Below, piece after piece: positions 1 to 10,891 of a stretch of DNA of 64,000 bases (within the stretch, counting starts at the first letter, position 1; every line of letters starts with the position of its first letter). The notes below the pieces were generated by a model. That model was not told where the DNA came from. It was given only the letters and a program-made list of their open reading frames with translations, and made no database searches. A program made the position numbers and the translations under genes. Source of the stretch: Symsagittifera roscoffensis. Lineage: Eukaryota; Xenacoelomorpha; Acoela; Convolutidae. The stretch lies in contig NC_087062.1 of assembly GCF_963678635.1 (NCBI RefSeq), positions 6,438,193 to 6,502,192 on the forward strand. Direction: 5' to 3'.

Positions 1-799
1 TTCAAAATAGGAAAAATTTGCCCAGTGTTGAGAAAATAGTAAGAAGTTTTTGCTGTTTACCATAATTGTTCCGACCTCATTCACGGCTTAGAAAATTTTG
101 TTTCCGCGTTATTTCGTGTATCCCAAAACATCACAAGGAAATCAGAGAAAATATATATATTTCATGTTTGCAATTAGGAAATTTTGTCAAATTATAACAA
201 AGGCTTTGTGTGGAAAAGAAATTGTGTAACAGAATTATTCAATCAGTTTTTAAATAGCTCAGAGACTTCAGTCAGTAGACATTTTAATTATGCCCGTTCT
301 CTTCGAAGTTTTTTTTGGCTTTAAATTTACTAACTCCGACTTAATTTCGTTTTTTTTTGTAATCAAAGGTTCATTGGGATTATAATAGGTGTCGGCCTAA
401 TTTTTATGAACTTATTCCCTCAAAATGTGCCTTTTGAAGGGCAAAGTTTGATTTTATAAGTATGCGCTTCGGGGGACTAAAGAAATTTGATTTTAAAAGT
501 TTTTATCGCGCAAAGACAAAACAACTTGTCTGAACAGAATCAATGAATAATTTCCAATGTTTTCTTTGTTATTTAACTTCATCGTTAATTGGCTCTTTTA
601 TTATCCCTATCCTAGAAAAAAGTTTTCAAAAAAAGCCAAAAGTGTCAGTAAGATGTTGTTCTTTTTTTGTTCTAAGCACTTTGTTGAGAAGAGAATCTTT
701 AGATTTGGACGTGTTTTTCTACCCACAATCAGTTAACGCAAAAATAAACGCAGAAAATGTAAACTGATATATCAGCTTGAGAGCCTAGTGTTTTTAGTA

Positions 800-1165
800 T
801 TAATTACACTTGCGAGAGCAAGTGTTTTGTAACCGGGAACTAGTTTTTTCCCGTAAACAACTTTTCTTACAGTTCTGTATGAAATTGTGAAGTTGCTTCA
901 ATAGTGAACCTTAGCAATTTCTAGACTACTTCCCGCTTGGCCTAGAGGAAACGCGGTCGCCTTTGTCCCTTTAGGTCTGGAGCTCGAGTCCCGATCGGAC
1001 CTTATTTTTTTAGCATTTTTTTTGGGAAAATTAAGTTGTCGGACTTTTGTTTGTCTGCTTATGTTTTGTCGGCTTGTTGCTACGTCGAGGAATTTTTTTG
1101 TGCTGCCAGCAGCTGTTATCATAGATGCAAGTGTTTTTGATTTTCTACTGTAATTTGTAAATTAA
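800..1165 (+). mobile_element. tRNA-derived SINE, copy 1
   Basis: The head reads ACTTGCGAGAGCAAGTG followed by a GGGAACTAG / CCCGTAAACAAC block that recurs at 9718, 36118, 43168 and 18744. It is followed by a tRNA-like segment with an A-box-like TGGCCTAGAGG near 938 and a B-box-like AGCTCGAGTCCC near 980. A shared tail with GTCGGACTTTTGTTTGTCTGCT matches the copy at 36410. Borders are approximate. Confidence 0.6.
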
Positions 1166-1730
1166 TAGCCCTGATGTTGTATTTTTTCCTTGGTTCTCCT
1201 TTTTTTCGCTTGAAAACTTCATTCAGCCATAATCGTTTTGACTTATGTTTTATTGGCTTTGTTACCTTATTTTGTGTCGCTTCAAAGGCAAAAATGATTT
1301 TTAAGTTTAATTTTTTACTAACAACAATTTCTTATGGATTTTTTTTGTTTCGATCTTTTGTTCACTCGACAATTACCAAACGTTTATATAATTCTAGTGG
1401 TTGTACTTTTCGACTGTTTTTCTGAAAATATTTTCATTTTTTCCCCAAAAAAAATCGATCTTGTTTTTTTTGTCTAATTTACTATTCGCTAGCTTGCAAT
1501 GCTGAGCTTGCGTTCTGTTGCAAGTGAAGCGCAACTCTGCATCTTCTCTTTCATCAAATTTCAATTGCAACGAAGAATCCGCAATTTTGAAGCAGTTCTG
1601 ACTCCCAAAAAAAATAAAAATCTGTTTCAATTTTTTACTTTGTTAGCTGCAGTCAAACTTTTTCAGAGCTAATTGCTATTATATTGATCACTTGGTGTCT
1701 GGCTTCTAAAATCATTGTTTGACCGTCTTT

Positions 1731-2277
1731 TTGTTCCGACTTTCGATGCGAAAGTAACGAATTATTTGTGCTCAGGGTGGGTTTTTTTTCTTCAGACAAA
1801 TTTCGACTATTTAACTAGCCATTTTTGACGGAATTTTTTTTAATATCATTTAAAAAGTATTGTTGTCTTGAGCTTAAGTTTGAAACGATATTTCACCTGA
1901 GATCATTTTTCGTAAAGTTATGGGGGTTTAAAGATTGCCATTTTGGCCAATTTTGGACAATTAACGCGCGATATATTTCGCGCTATTAACGCGTAAGCGG
2001 AGATTTAATCCATTTTAGAAATCGGTTCAAATTGGTTGAAAGAAGCTTATTTGCCATGATTGATTTGTTACAAGGAGGGAAATCTATTCTTTTGTAGTTT
2101 ATATGGCGTGTGGGGGGATGATTTTCATAGAAAAAATTTCAAGTTTTAGAAAAAAAAATTGTCTTTTTTTTCTACATTTAACTTTTTAATGATATTTATG
2201 TTATTACTGCTCCATAAACAAATCTTAAAAGGCATTCGGAACATTCAGAGCTTCGCCGTGATACGAGCAGTCTTGTT
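1731..2277. repeat. Dispersed 550-bp element, copy A
   Basis: It begins with TTGTTCCGACTTTCGAT and ends with ATACGAGCAGTCTTGTT. It is closely similar over its length to 16648-17188, truncated at 46341-46750, and diverged at 23674-23980. An inner segment has AACGCGCGATATATTTCGCGC, an imperfect palindrome shared among copies. No coding capacity is evident, so it is probably a non-autonomous transposon. Confidence 0.65.
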
Positions 2278-2552
2278 TAACTTTATAATACATTATTTAT
2301 AGGTCCCTCTATTTAATTAAAGATGACACGACACCCGATATGTCAAGTCGATATGTCAAGTCGGTATTTCAAGTTCTGTTGATATCTCAAAAATTAGCAA
2401 AATATTTGAGGAGTCAAACTTTGAGAATTTTAAGAAAACAGAGAATCGATGTACCTGCGACTAGAGACTTGCTCTGTAAAGAATAGAATTATGACTGAAA
2501 AGATGCCATGACATTTCTCCATGATGTTTCACTTCATTTAATTGCAGTATTC

Positions 2553-2730
2553 ATTACGACGCCAAACTGTGTATTTTGTGAATTGTAAGTGGATTCGTTC
2601 TTCTTTTGTTCTGTCTTTTTCCTTGATCTTTCTGATCAAAAATTTAACGTGTTTAAAGTCTTATCTCTGGTTTCCAGCGACCTACACACCAAATTGTGCG
2701 CCTATCCAGTGCACAGTTTGGCCTCGTAAT
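2553..2730. mobile_element. MITE with ACGAGGCCAAACTGTGCA termini, copy 1
   Basis: The ends are inverted: ATTACGACGCCAAACTG on the left and CAGTTTGGCCTCGTAAT on the right, 178 bp apart. A related copy lies in opposite orientation at 57734-57932. The 114-codon open frame starting at 2542 runs through this element and is not a gene. No transposase is encoded, so it is non-autonomous. Confidence 0.65.
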
Positions 2731-2947
2731 GTTGTGACTTTGTGGGCGCAAGTAAAACTAAAGATTGCCAGCAATCATAGGGTCTATCAGCTCGAAAGTT
2801 GCTCACGCGCCACAGCTTGCGATGGTGGTGAGCTTGCGCTCGTGAGTCATCGTTTAGTTAGGCCTAAATATTCAAACTTCGGGTGAGAGTCTGTGACTGT
2901 TTAACTTAAAAAAAATTAAATTTTAAATATTTTCTTTTTCGTCACAG

Positions 2948-3193
2948 GTTCTGTTGAAAGTAGACCCCCTGGATGAAGTACACAGACACTCTCTGGAAAT
3001 GCCAGTGGGGGATTTCTCCGGCATACCGTGTGTGGTGCATGAGGAAGCTCTGTGGCACGAAAGAGTGATCTCGCTCCGCAAAATAGAAGCACAATTACAC
3101 TCTGAAGTGACGATGGATTTGGTGGCATATTTGGAACAGCAGAATAACAAATATGCCTCAGGGGTCCACGAAATGAGAAAGGACCTTCAAACT
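2948..3193 (+). CDS. Dynein heavy chain exon 1 (tail)
   Basis: Encodes 82 residues from VLLKVDPLDEVHRHSLEM to MRKDLQT, including the tail-type segment EEALWHERVISLRKIEAQL. The acceptor is TTTTCGTCACAG and the donor is GTTAGT. It is read from phase 0 and ends in phase 0. It is the first exon I can recognise. It contains no convincing start methionine, so the N-terminus is upstream. Confidence 0.8.
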
Positions 3194-3404
3194 GTTAGTA
3201 TCCGGTACCACAATTAGGATAAGATTTAACCGTCAACAGATAAGGTCAGCGAATTAGATTAAAATGATAAATCCACGCGGCAAAGGGCCAACAATATTAG
3301 ATGTTCAGCTCTACCGAGAATCGCTGTTGTGCTCCTCGATTTTATTATGTACTAGCATCTTTTTCTGTCGCAGTTATTGTTCATTCGAAGGTATTTAATA
3401 CTTA

Positions 3405-3726
3405 AGGCCGTAAGCGAAGTCCTAGACAACATCAGATTTTTAAAAATTCATTATCGATTTCTTTGCAAAAAATGAAAAAATGTCGCAAGTATTTTAAGCA
3501 TTTTTTTTAGGCTGTAAGCGAAGCCCTTAGACAATATCAGATTTTTAAAAATTCATAATCGATTTCTTTGCAAAAATTGAAAAAAATGTCGCAAGTATTT
3601 TAAGCATTTTTTTTTGTTTTTAGGCTGTAAGCGTAGCCCTAGACAACATCAGATTTTTAAAAATACATTATCGATTTCTCTGAAGCAAATCTGTCGCAAG
3701 TAATTATAGCATCTTTTTGTTTTTAG
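3405..3726 (+). repeat. Tandem copies of exon 2 acceptor and exon start
   Basis: Three decayed copies of the 3' splice site plus the first 30-odd coding bases of exon 2 precede the real one. They start at about 3407, 3511 and 3624, with spacings of 104, 113 and 103 bp to the true exon at 3727. Copies 2 and 3 keep a pyrimidine tract and AG directly before GCTGTAAGCG. Each runs into a stop soon after, at AAATTCATAA or similar. Confidence 0.85.
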
Positions 3727-3987
3727 GCTGTAAGCGAAGCCCTTGACAACATCAGATTCCTGAAGCCACTTCAGTGTCGCCTGGAGGAGATAGCTCTGTC
3801 TGACTCAGTGGAGGAAGTGAAGAAATTATACAAACCTCTGATTCACACTTTGCAGCTGGTGTGGGAACACTCTGCTCATTACCATAAAAGGACATACTTC
3901 CACAATCTGGTCACGCTTGTCGTCAACCAAATGACTCTGAAGGCATCTTCATTTGTCAGTTCGGATTTGCTCGAAGACACAAAACTG
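3727..3987 (+). CDS. Dynein heavy chain exon 2 (tail, DHC_N1)
   Basis: Encodes 87 residues with the tail motif VSEALDNIRFLKPLQ and the segment LVWEHSAHYHKRTYFHNLV, which aligns with the conserved iw..S.yYnt block of DHC_N1. The acceptor TTTTTAG is the fourth in a series of tandem near-copies; the donor is GTGCGT. It is in phase 0 at both ends. Confidence 0.9.
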
Positions 3988-4206
3988 GTGCGTTATACTT
4001 TTATAATCTTTCTTGAAAGTTCTGAGATTTAAAGCGGAACTTAGAAAATTTTAAAGCGGAATCTTAAAAACTTGAAGAATTCTTGATAAATCTAAAAATT
4101 AAAAACATGTAATCTTGGCACTAAAAAATTGTGAAAAGTGTAAGAAACTTTGAAAACGCCTAAAATGTATGATATTCGAAATCTACATTGGTTCCCATAC
4201 TTTTAG

Positions 4207-4328
4207 GCGTTCCAAGAGCTGAAGTTTGCCCTGAATCTCTGTGGAAACTTCCGAGGGTCTTATTTGGATAAAAAAGCAAAAACAGATGTTCTAAATCAAA
4301 GGCGACACAAGGAAACGAGGAAAGAAGA
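4207..4328 (+). CDS. Dynein heavy chain exon 3 (tail)
   Basis: Encodes AFQELKFALNLCGNFRGSYL and a basic stretch ending RRHKETRKEE. This corresponds to the DHC_N1 segment around the conserved ..W...Y motif (here FRGSYLD). The acceptor is ACTTTTAG and the donor GTAAGT. It ends in phase 2, completed by the first base of exon 4. Confidence 0.85.
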
Positions 4329-4459
4329 GTAAGTCTTTTTCAAGCAAATCAATACGCTTTGAAGGAAATCAATTGAAGAATTTTTTTTTGGTTTCAGTTT
4401 GTGCTGAAACTCTTGGTTCTTTTATGTCTAGATTAAGTGATCAAATTTAAAAATTATAG

Positions 4460-4892
4460 GCTGAGGACCCCAAAAACTCCATACTACAGGGCTAAAATTT
4501 ACCCGCCGACCGAAAAATATGATCTGTGGACCCAGTTGTCCGATGGATCCCTTTGGTCCGACAGTCCCTGGCCCGAGAAGAATTCCCCCTCGTTCGACAA
4601 ACTGAACGCTTTCTCCGAGCGGTGCAACGACTTACTGGATTTCGTCGAAACTATTCACCAGTTCCGATTGATGAGAAAAGTTGCCGAAGTTGGGGGCGCG
4701 GGAAGTCATGGCTTGGACGCTCTGGTATCGGAAATCCACGAACAATTTGAAAAAGCTATGAAGTCTTTTGCAGTGTCGCATAATGATTTGTTGGGACTCA
4801 AACGACTTAGTCAGGCGGGATCCAACACCACTACATTGGAGGGAGAAGCGAGTTTCGAACAACAATTCTTCAATTTCAGACTTGTCATTAGG
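4460..4892 (+). CDS. Dynein heavy chain exon 4 (tail)
   Basis: Encodes 144 residues including LSDGSLWSDSPWPEK and FSERCNDLLDFVETIHQF, the latter matching the tail block vF.R...l..i. The acceptor is AAATTATAG and the donor GTAAGA, ending in phase 0. A helical segment follows (LVSEIHEQFEKAMKSF). Confidence 0.9.
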
Positions 4893-5162
4893 GTAAGAAC
4901 TGAAACTGAAGTTTGTATTAATCAAAATAATTCAGGTAATGTTATTTAAGCTAGGATTATCATAGCTAGGGTAGGGTTGTTGCTATTTTTAAGCATGTTT
5001 TATTCCGGTAGACTCGCGATTCTGCAGCTTAAGTATATAATGAGTGTATAATTGGAGTTGAGTTACGGTTATATAAATTCATCCAATCAGGTTTTTGTGT
5101 TTAATTATAACTGAATTTCTTTCGCAAAAAAAATTTAGTCTACTTATAATATTTTATTTTAG

Positions 5163-5285
5163 AACTTAGAAAAGCGACTGGCTTCTGTCTTGTCTCAGAG
5201 TTTTCTGCAGTGTGGTACCATTGGGAGTCAACTGCGCATTTTAGAAGTGTTCGAGGGTGTGAACAACCGCGAAGTCATCCAAAAG
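5163..5285 (+). CDS. Dynein heavy chain exon 5 (tail)
   Basis: Encodes 41 residues: NLEKRLASVLSQSFLQCGTI continuing to LRILEVFEGVNNREVIQK. The pattern LEkrl..il...F..c..i...lril..f matches DHC_N1 well. The acceptor is TATTTTAG and the donor GTGTGA, in phase 0. Confidence 0.9.
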
Positions 5286-5381
5286 GTGTGAATTGATTGA
5301 CACTTTTCTTCGAACAAACTCAAGTGGTGGATTCAACAGTTTTCTGTGTTGACCTCTTTTGACCTTTTATTGTGTCTGTAG

Positions 5382-5546
5382 GCGATCGAGCGGGAAGACA
5401 GGGAAATGGTGAGTTGTTTCCTGCACGAGATGATGACTGTCAAGGACATGTTAGATCAGAATAGAAACAGTGTGCCGGAACATGTGAATGTGCCCCTGAT
5501 TGTGAGCAAACTCAAATGGCAACATGCGCTCCAACAGAGAATACAG
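5382..5546 (+). CDS. Dynein heavy chain exon 6 (tail)
   Basis: Encodes 55 residues ending LIVSKLKWQHALQQRIQ, the tail signature (PP)va..l.W...L..Ri. An internal GTGAGT at 5409 would end the exon early, but reading through keeps the family alignment. The acceptor is TGTCTGTAG and the donor GTGGGG, in phase 0. Confidence 0.9.
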
Positions 5547-7698
5547 GTGGGGGTTCTCTTTTGTTTTTTTTTATTCTCTTTACTAGCAAAACTTTGAAAA
5601 ATGTTTTCAGAGACATCACTGGACAGGTTCCAATGCTTTTTGATGTTCTTTCAAGTGAATATGTAATGATGCAAAAATCTATTGCTATATACATTAAATT
5701 TTGGAGACAAACTCAGAATACCATCATTTATGTCTTTTTTTTAATATATTCCTTTTTTACTACTGAAAGTGGGAAGAAACTTAGGATTCGGATGTATTTT
5801 TCCTCACGATTTAAGGTACCGCAAAAAAACCTTAAAGGAGTTGTCACAAAAAGCCAGTACAGTCACAGTTTGAATTTTTAAATCAAAATATAATTTTTCC
5901 CTGTTTCTGGAAATACCATTCTGCATTTTGAAAATGTTTTTTTTTTCTGATTCTGAATGATTGCAAAAAACTTGCATTAAACAACAAAAGCCGGTCATAA
6001 TTAGCTCAGAATTTTGCGACAATATAATTGTTGCAAACACAATTTTAAACACATAGGCGAAGCGGAGCTTTGTACCACTTGCGATGCCCTATTGCATTGC
6101 AAGCTAGCAGAAAGGGAAAAAAAAAGGATAGCCACTCAATCCAAAAAAATCGAAAAACCACAACTTCAAAATTTTGTCTGGAATGATGTTTCATTTGCGG
6201 AAAACTCGTCCAGAAACACAATCAACCGCGTTCAGTAATAATCCAAAAAGATTTATTGAGCGGCAACTGAGCCGAAAAAATCTTGGGTAAATTCCCGTAG
6301 AATCGAAAACAAAATTATTGTCATGAAAAACTTTGAACTTTAATTTCTACTTTAAGATTTTTTAGCATTTTGTACAATCCAGAGGGGAGCATAAAAATTA
6401 GCTTTCTCTTGAAACGACTCAAATTTAGCTCACTACGCCAATAAAACGTAAACCAAAATCATTTGTCAGAATAAAGTTTTTAAGAGAAAAAAACACAAAA
6501 AAAAATAATTATACGAAGTCAAGGTTAATAAAACTACAAACAGCAAACGTAAATCAAAACACTAAAATTAACTAGGTACAAGTATGATAGCTGGGTCCCT
6601 GAAAAAATCAAGCATAAAAATGGATCCCGCAATTTAAATGAAAATTTCCAAAATACACGTAAACGAATGCGAACCATGTTTCCAAAGACTTCAAGGGCTA
6701 AACTTTTTCTTAATGGACCCATCGAAATTTAAGGGACCCAACTATTATACTTGTACCAGCAACTAAAATTTAAATTGCCCACAAAAAAAAACAGATCCAC
6801 GTTGCAACTAAGCAGACAAAACATAAGCAGACAAATAGGGAAAAATCTAGTACATGATTGCAAAGCCCTTGCTGATTGCAAGCGTAACAAGGATAGAAAT
6901 ATAGCTGGTTGCTGCGAAGTAGCGCAGAATTTTTCTACAAAAATTGATTAAAGAAAATAAACTCAAAAAGGCATCAGAAGATTTTGGGTCATATAAAATC
7001 AGTATTGTCAAGCATGTCTTGTTACCAAGTCAAAGTTTGCCGAATAAAAGTTCCGCGGTTTTTTTTCGACCGGCAAAAAATTTCAACCAGTTGTTCTCGA
7101 CGCCGGAAAACTTTTCAGAGATTTTAAACTACTTGTTGAACTGCAAGTGTAAGGGTTTCAATATTATATATCATTTGATCTATTTTGATGATTTTTTTGC
7201 GTGGAAGAATTTAGTGGTTCGATTAATTATACTCTCTTCATTTAAGTGCTCGGGCGGCTTTTTAGTTGATTGCAACCTAGCTTCAGTTTTTTCAGTGTTT
7301 CCTTCACATTTTTTTGAGACAATGAAAAAAGAGTAGGATTATTATCAGTATTAGACTAAGAAGTTGCACGAAGCTATCCGTCCGAAAATAGATAGCATGA
7401 TAAACAGACTGTGTATTAAAACAGAAACTTTTTTATGAGATAGCCATCTCGGGCATATCTCACAACAACAGAACTTTCTAACGATGGTATATAAACCAGC
7501 TGAAGTATCAACCAGCTGAAAATACGTGAGTGTTGTGTAATAGTTATGTAACAATTATGTAACAGTTACGAAAGTTATGCAAATTCATTCATATGATGTA
7601 ACTTTTCGGCTGGTTTATATACTCTGCGCATTTTCTGTTGGTTATACTGCGGCTGGTTTATTCACACTCTTTTCTAGCTACTCTTTTTTTGCATTTAG
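5547..7698. other. Intron 6 (2.2 kb)
   Basis: AT-rich. Open frames at 5516-5881, 6014-6238 and 6944-7336 show no recognisable domain. Near its end lies a palindromic repeat (about 7485-7640) whose sequence recurs inverted at 41060-41200. Confidence 0.6.
7485..7640. repeat. Palindromic dispersed repeat (AACCAGC/GCTGGTT), copy 1
   Basis: Bounded by AAACCAGCTGAAG and TTCGGCTGGTTTATA, which are inverted relative to each other, with ATTCATTCATATGATGTAAC inside. The copy at 41060-41200 is in the opposite orientation, and a fragment lies near 40118 (AAACCAGCCGAAGTAT). It is probably a small foldback or MITE family. Confidence 0.55.
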
Positions 7699-7881
7699 GT
7701 GCCGATGGGAAAACTTAAGAAAGTGAGTCCGAACTCCTTAATGAGTTCGGAGGGGCAGCAGATTGAGAAGCTGTTCGGGGAACTCAGTGCGAAGCTTGAG
7801 AAATTCAGGGACAAACTCCTCAAGGACTGGCAGAGGGGTCTCAACCCGGAGATCAAAGAGAGACTCAAGGACTTTATACTT
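7699..7881 (+). CDS. Dynein heavy chain exon 7 (tail)
   Basis: Encodes VPMGKLKKVSPNSLMSSEGQ to RLKDFIL (61 residues). The Val-Pro-Met completes the Ri..PM signature begun in exon 6. The acceptor is TTTGCATTTAG and the donor GTGAGA, in phase 0. Confidence 0.9.
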
Positions 7882-8320
7882 GTGAGATCCTTGTTTTTCA
7901 CTGCTAAAAACAGTAACTACTATACTGATGGTTCAGATATGAGAACAACAAAATCATCAAAATGACCATGTTTAATTTATAATTTAAAAAAATTGCTTTT
8001 AAATAAAAGCGTTATAGTCTAATTTTATGGAAAGCATGAATATATGAATATGAAATAAATTCAGTACGGTGCATGAATGTTGCCTGATGATAAATACATT
8101 AAAACAACGTGAAAAATTCAATCGAAAGAAGCTCCTGTTATTTTTAGATAGATTCACAAAATAATAATGAACAGTTCATTTCATCTATAAAGTATGCGCT
8201 TGAAATAAGCTTGGAATTTTTGGCACACCCAAATCAACTTGAGCTAAAAACTCGAATTTCGAAGTATTTTGGAAAAATTTGTGTGAACCAAAATCGAAAT
8301 TTTTCCATTTGACCTATTAG
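7882..8320. other. Intron 7
   Basis: AT-rich intron of 439 bp. I see no repeat, RNA gene or open frame of note in it. Confidence 0.6.
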
Positions 8321-8940
8321 ATCTCTCCACTCAGTGAAGACCACGAACTACCTTTCGAGTCTGCGACTGCAAGCCGAGCGCTAGTCTTAGCCGACCGCGA
8401 AAGTGCACTTGGTCCTTCGAACAGAGCAGCTACTAGCGGCGCAGATTTAAGCGAAATTCTTCGAGTCAATTTGGACCAATCCCTTCTCATGCTTCTACGA
8501 GAGGTTCACTATCTTGCTCAACCTCCGTTTGAAGTTCGAATGCCAGACACTGTGAAAGAGATCATAAGAAGTATGGACTTCCAAACTTTGAGATCTCTGT
8601 CTGCCCGCTTGGAAGCTATCGTCGCCAAGTACAACTACGTTATGCGGTCAATTACACGCGAAGAACGTGCTTTGTTCCACAGAAAACTGACAATTATTGA
8701 GCAACTTCTGGACCAGGGCAAAACTGCTTATACTTGGAAAATGGCAGAAACGCAAGACTTCATTGAGCATGCAAGCCAGCTGGTTCTGAATGACTTGTAT
8801 TATAATTTGGACAAAGTGAAGAGCAATTTGAAGGAGATCTTCGATATTTTCAACTTATGGTCGGACGGACCTCTTGATGTGTTCCACGACAGAGATTCAA
8901 CTCATTCCTACTCCATGCAGGAATTGATGGACGAACAAAG
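8321..8940 (+). CDS. Dynein heavy chain exon 8 (tail, DHC_N1 core)
   Basis: Encodes 206 residues in one long exon. ILRVNLDQSLLMLLREVHYL matches the strongly conserved tail motif L.vNfd..l..llrEv.yl. It is followed by helical repeats and ends MQELMDEQR. Between the first 15 and 45 residues is a divergent spacer (DHELPFESATASRALVLADR). The acceptor is GACCTATTAG and the donor GTATGA, ending in phase 2. Confidence 0.93.
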
Positions 8941-9328
8941 GTATGAAAGCTGTGATGTTTTTGAATTGAATAAATTATACACACTATTACACGGATAATT
9001 ATTGTGCTTGCAAATGTACCACCTAATCTAATGTGGTATTGCCCTTCTTTTGTGCCTTTTTTTAAGTGCACTTTAAAAAATTTTTTGGAACTGATTTTGT
9101 GTTTTGTGCAGAAATTGCGTTTTTAAACAATTTTCACCGTTTTTATTTGAAAAAAATACGGCTTTCGCTCGCACTTCGGTATAATTAAATTAAGAGTCTA
9201 TTTTTAATTTGATTTAACATATTTTCAAATTTTTCGCGTTTTTGAGCCATATATTTTTCCATATATTATTGTCATCATCTACTTCCTAGTTTCTTCCCCA
9301 CCTAAATTTTTTTTAATATTCGTTCCAG

Positions 9329-9551
9329 CACGATTGTGTGCGACCACGACGCCTATCTGAGGTCATCTGGGCTGAAAGTGCACTCTCTGCTAGAGGACAC
9401 TTTCTCCTGTGTCGAGGTGAGTAGGGGATCCCCCGCTTGGGAGGAGTATCTGAACAATGTGGACCAGTATGCTCTCAAGGCACTCCACGAATGCACATTC
9501 GCCTCACTTAGACACATGTACAACGAACTGGCAGACGCAAACAACTCCGAA
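9329..9551 (+). CDS. Dynein heavy chain exon 9 (tail)
   Basis: Encodes STIVCDHDAYLRSSG through SPAWEEYLNNVDQYALKALH, the tail pattern W.eYv..vd......l..s...l. The first base completes a Ser codon from exon 8. A possible early donor at GAG|GTGAGT (9417) is ignored because the downstream residues align. The donor used is GTAAGA, in phase 0. Confidence 0.9.
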
Positions 9552-9717
9552 GTAAGATATACTCATCTCTAATCCACCCACCCCCCTCCCACCCCCGCAT
9601 TTGGTTTTGCAATTGTGAAAACTGATTTATATTTGTCAAATGAACAACTCTTCATAGGAGAAATTTGCATTATGGAGGTAAAAAAGAGATATAATTTAAT
9701 TTTCACAACAATGTGGT

Positions 9718-10060
9718 TATTACCCTTGCGATAGCAAGATGCTGCAATTGGGTACTAGACTTTTTTCGCGTAAACAACTTAGTCCACAAAATCATTGGAC
9801 TCCTGGTGGTACCTTCCTTGGCTCATAAGGAACTAAAATTTTGAAGTCTTTCTTGTGCACTTAGCCTGGTGGTATCGCATACGCCTAGGACGGCAAAGGT
9901 CCTGGGTTCGAATCTGACCAGCACCATTTTTTTTCAAACGCTAAAAGTTCCGGTTCAAAATTCGGCCTATAATTTGGCTGCTTATTTTTTGTCGGCTTAG
10001 TTGCCTTATCGAACACTCGTTTATTTAGCTGTAAACAATTTTCACTGCAGTTATTTTCAG
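9718..10060 (+). mobile_element. tRNA-derived SINE, copy 2
   Basis: The best-preserved tRNA-like head in the window. The A-box-like TAGCCTGGTGG is near 9863 and the B box GGTTCGAATCTGACC near 9904, followed by a T tract. The upstream block (TTGCGATAGCAAGATG, GGTACTAGAC, CGTAAACAACTT) and the downstream block (GTCGGCTTAGTTGCCTT) match the copies at 800 and 36118. The tRNA fold itself is too degraded for a functional tRNA gene. Confidence 0.65.
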
Positions 10061-10891
10061 CATTTTAAAAATCTGGCCGAATCAAAACTTGCTTTTCACA
10101 TTGGTTGTAATTTTACCAGCTCGATTTGTTAAAGTTTCTTTTTTTTCTTCTTTTTTTTTGGTCATTTTATTGGCCTAATAAACGTCGGCCTGATTAATAT
10201 CGACTTAGTGGCCTATTATTGCGTCATTACGTCTGAAAAACGTTTTTGTGTGCGTGTGTGTGCACTGAGGGGAAATTTTTTTTTAAGTTTAGATTTTTTT
10301 GAATTTCGTTTCGGCATGAACGGTTTCTGCTCAGGTTTTTTCGGCTTTGTTACCGCTTGGTATTTATCAGTTCAAATCCAGTCAAACATCCGGCGCATCT
10401 ATCTTAGAAGTAAAACAGCTGCTTGAAACGGCAAAGATTTGCGGATCGAATCCGGCTGAGCCTTTTTTGCAAAATAGAGGTTTTGTGCTTTTTCGGACTA
10501 TCGTCTGTTTGTTTTTGTTTATCGGCTCAGTTCCCGTATCTCAATGGTTTAGCTTTATTCCAAGTTGCCGTAATTCCCTTGCTTGAGACGACAAAGCGCG
10601 GGAGTTCGATTCCAGTTGAGACCTGTCTTTCTCGCAAATATAGAGTTTTGGCTAATTTAGATTATTATGTGTCTGCTTATATTTTTGTCTGCTTAGTTCC
10701 GCAGAAAGGACTGTTTTTGAAAAATTGGATTCTTCATAGCATTCCCAAAGCTCTTTGTAAAGTTTCTAAAGGTGCAGGCAATTTTGTTCCGGATAATTTG
10801 GGCTTTTGTTTAAATTTTAGGTTTTGTTAACAAAAATGATTTTTGATTTTTTTCCGTTTGCTTCGCCGCTGTAAAAATTGAACCATTTTTT

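Larger units (their letters stand above)
1..2947. other. Upstream intron or flank, no coding exon recognised
   Basis: AT-rich sequence before the first recognised dynein exon. It holds a tRNA-derived SINE (about 800-1165), one copy of a 550-bp dispersed element (1731-2277) and a 178-bp MITE (2553-2730). The AG before 2948 is preceded by a T-rich tract, so this is most likely the end of an intron with earlier tail exons outside the window. Short open frames here show no family match. Confidence 0.6.

Noticed and set aside
2542-2886. 114-codon frame as an upstream dynein exon
   Set aside because: It runs through the 178-bp MITE shared with 57734-57932 and shows no dynein similarity; no acceptor/donor pair fits.
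6944-7336. 130-codon open frame in intron 6
   Set aside because: AT-driven composition, no domain, no splice sites in phase with neighbours; reported only as intron content.
9859-9927. Functional tRNA gene
   Set aside because: A and B boxes are present, but the stems do not pair convincingly, and the segment sits in a repeated SINE block found elsewhere in the window.
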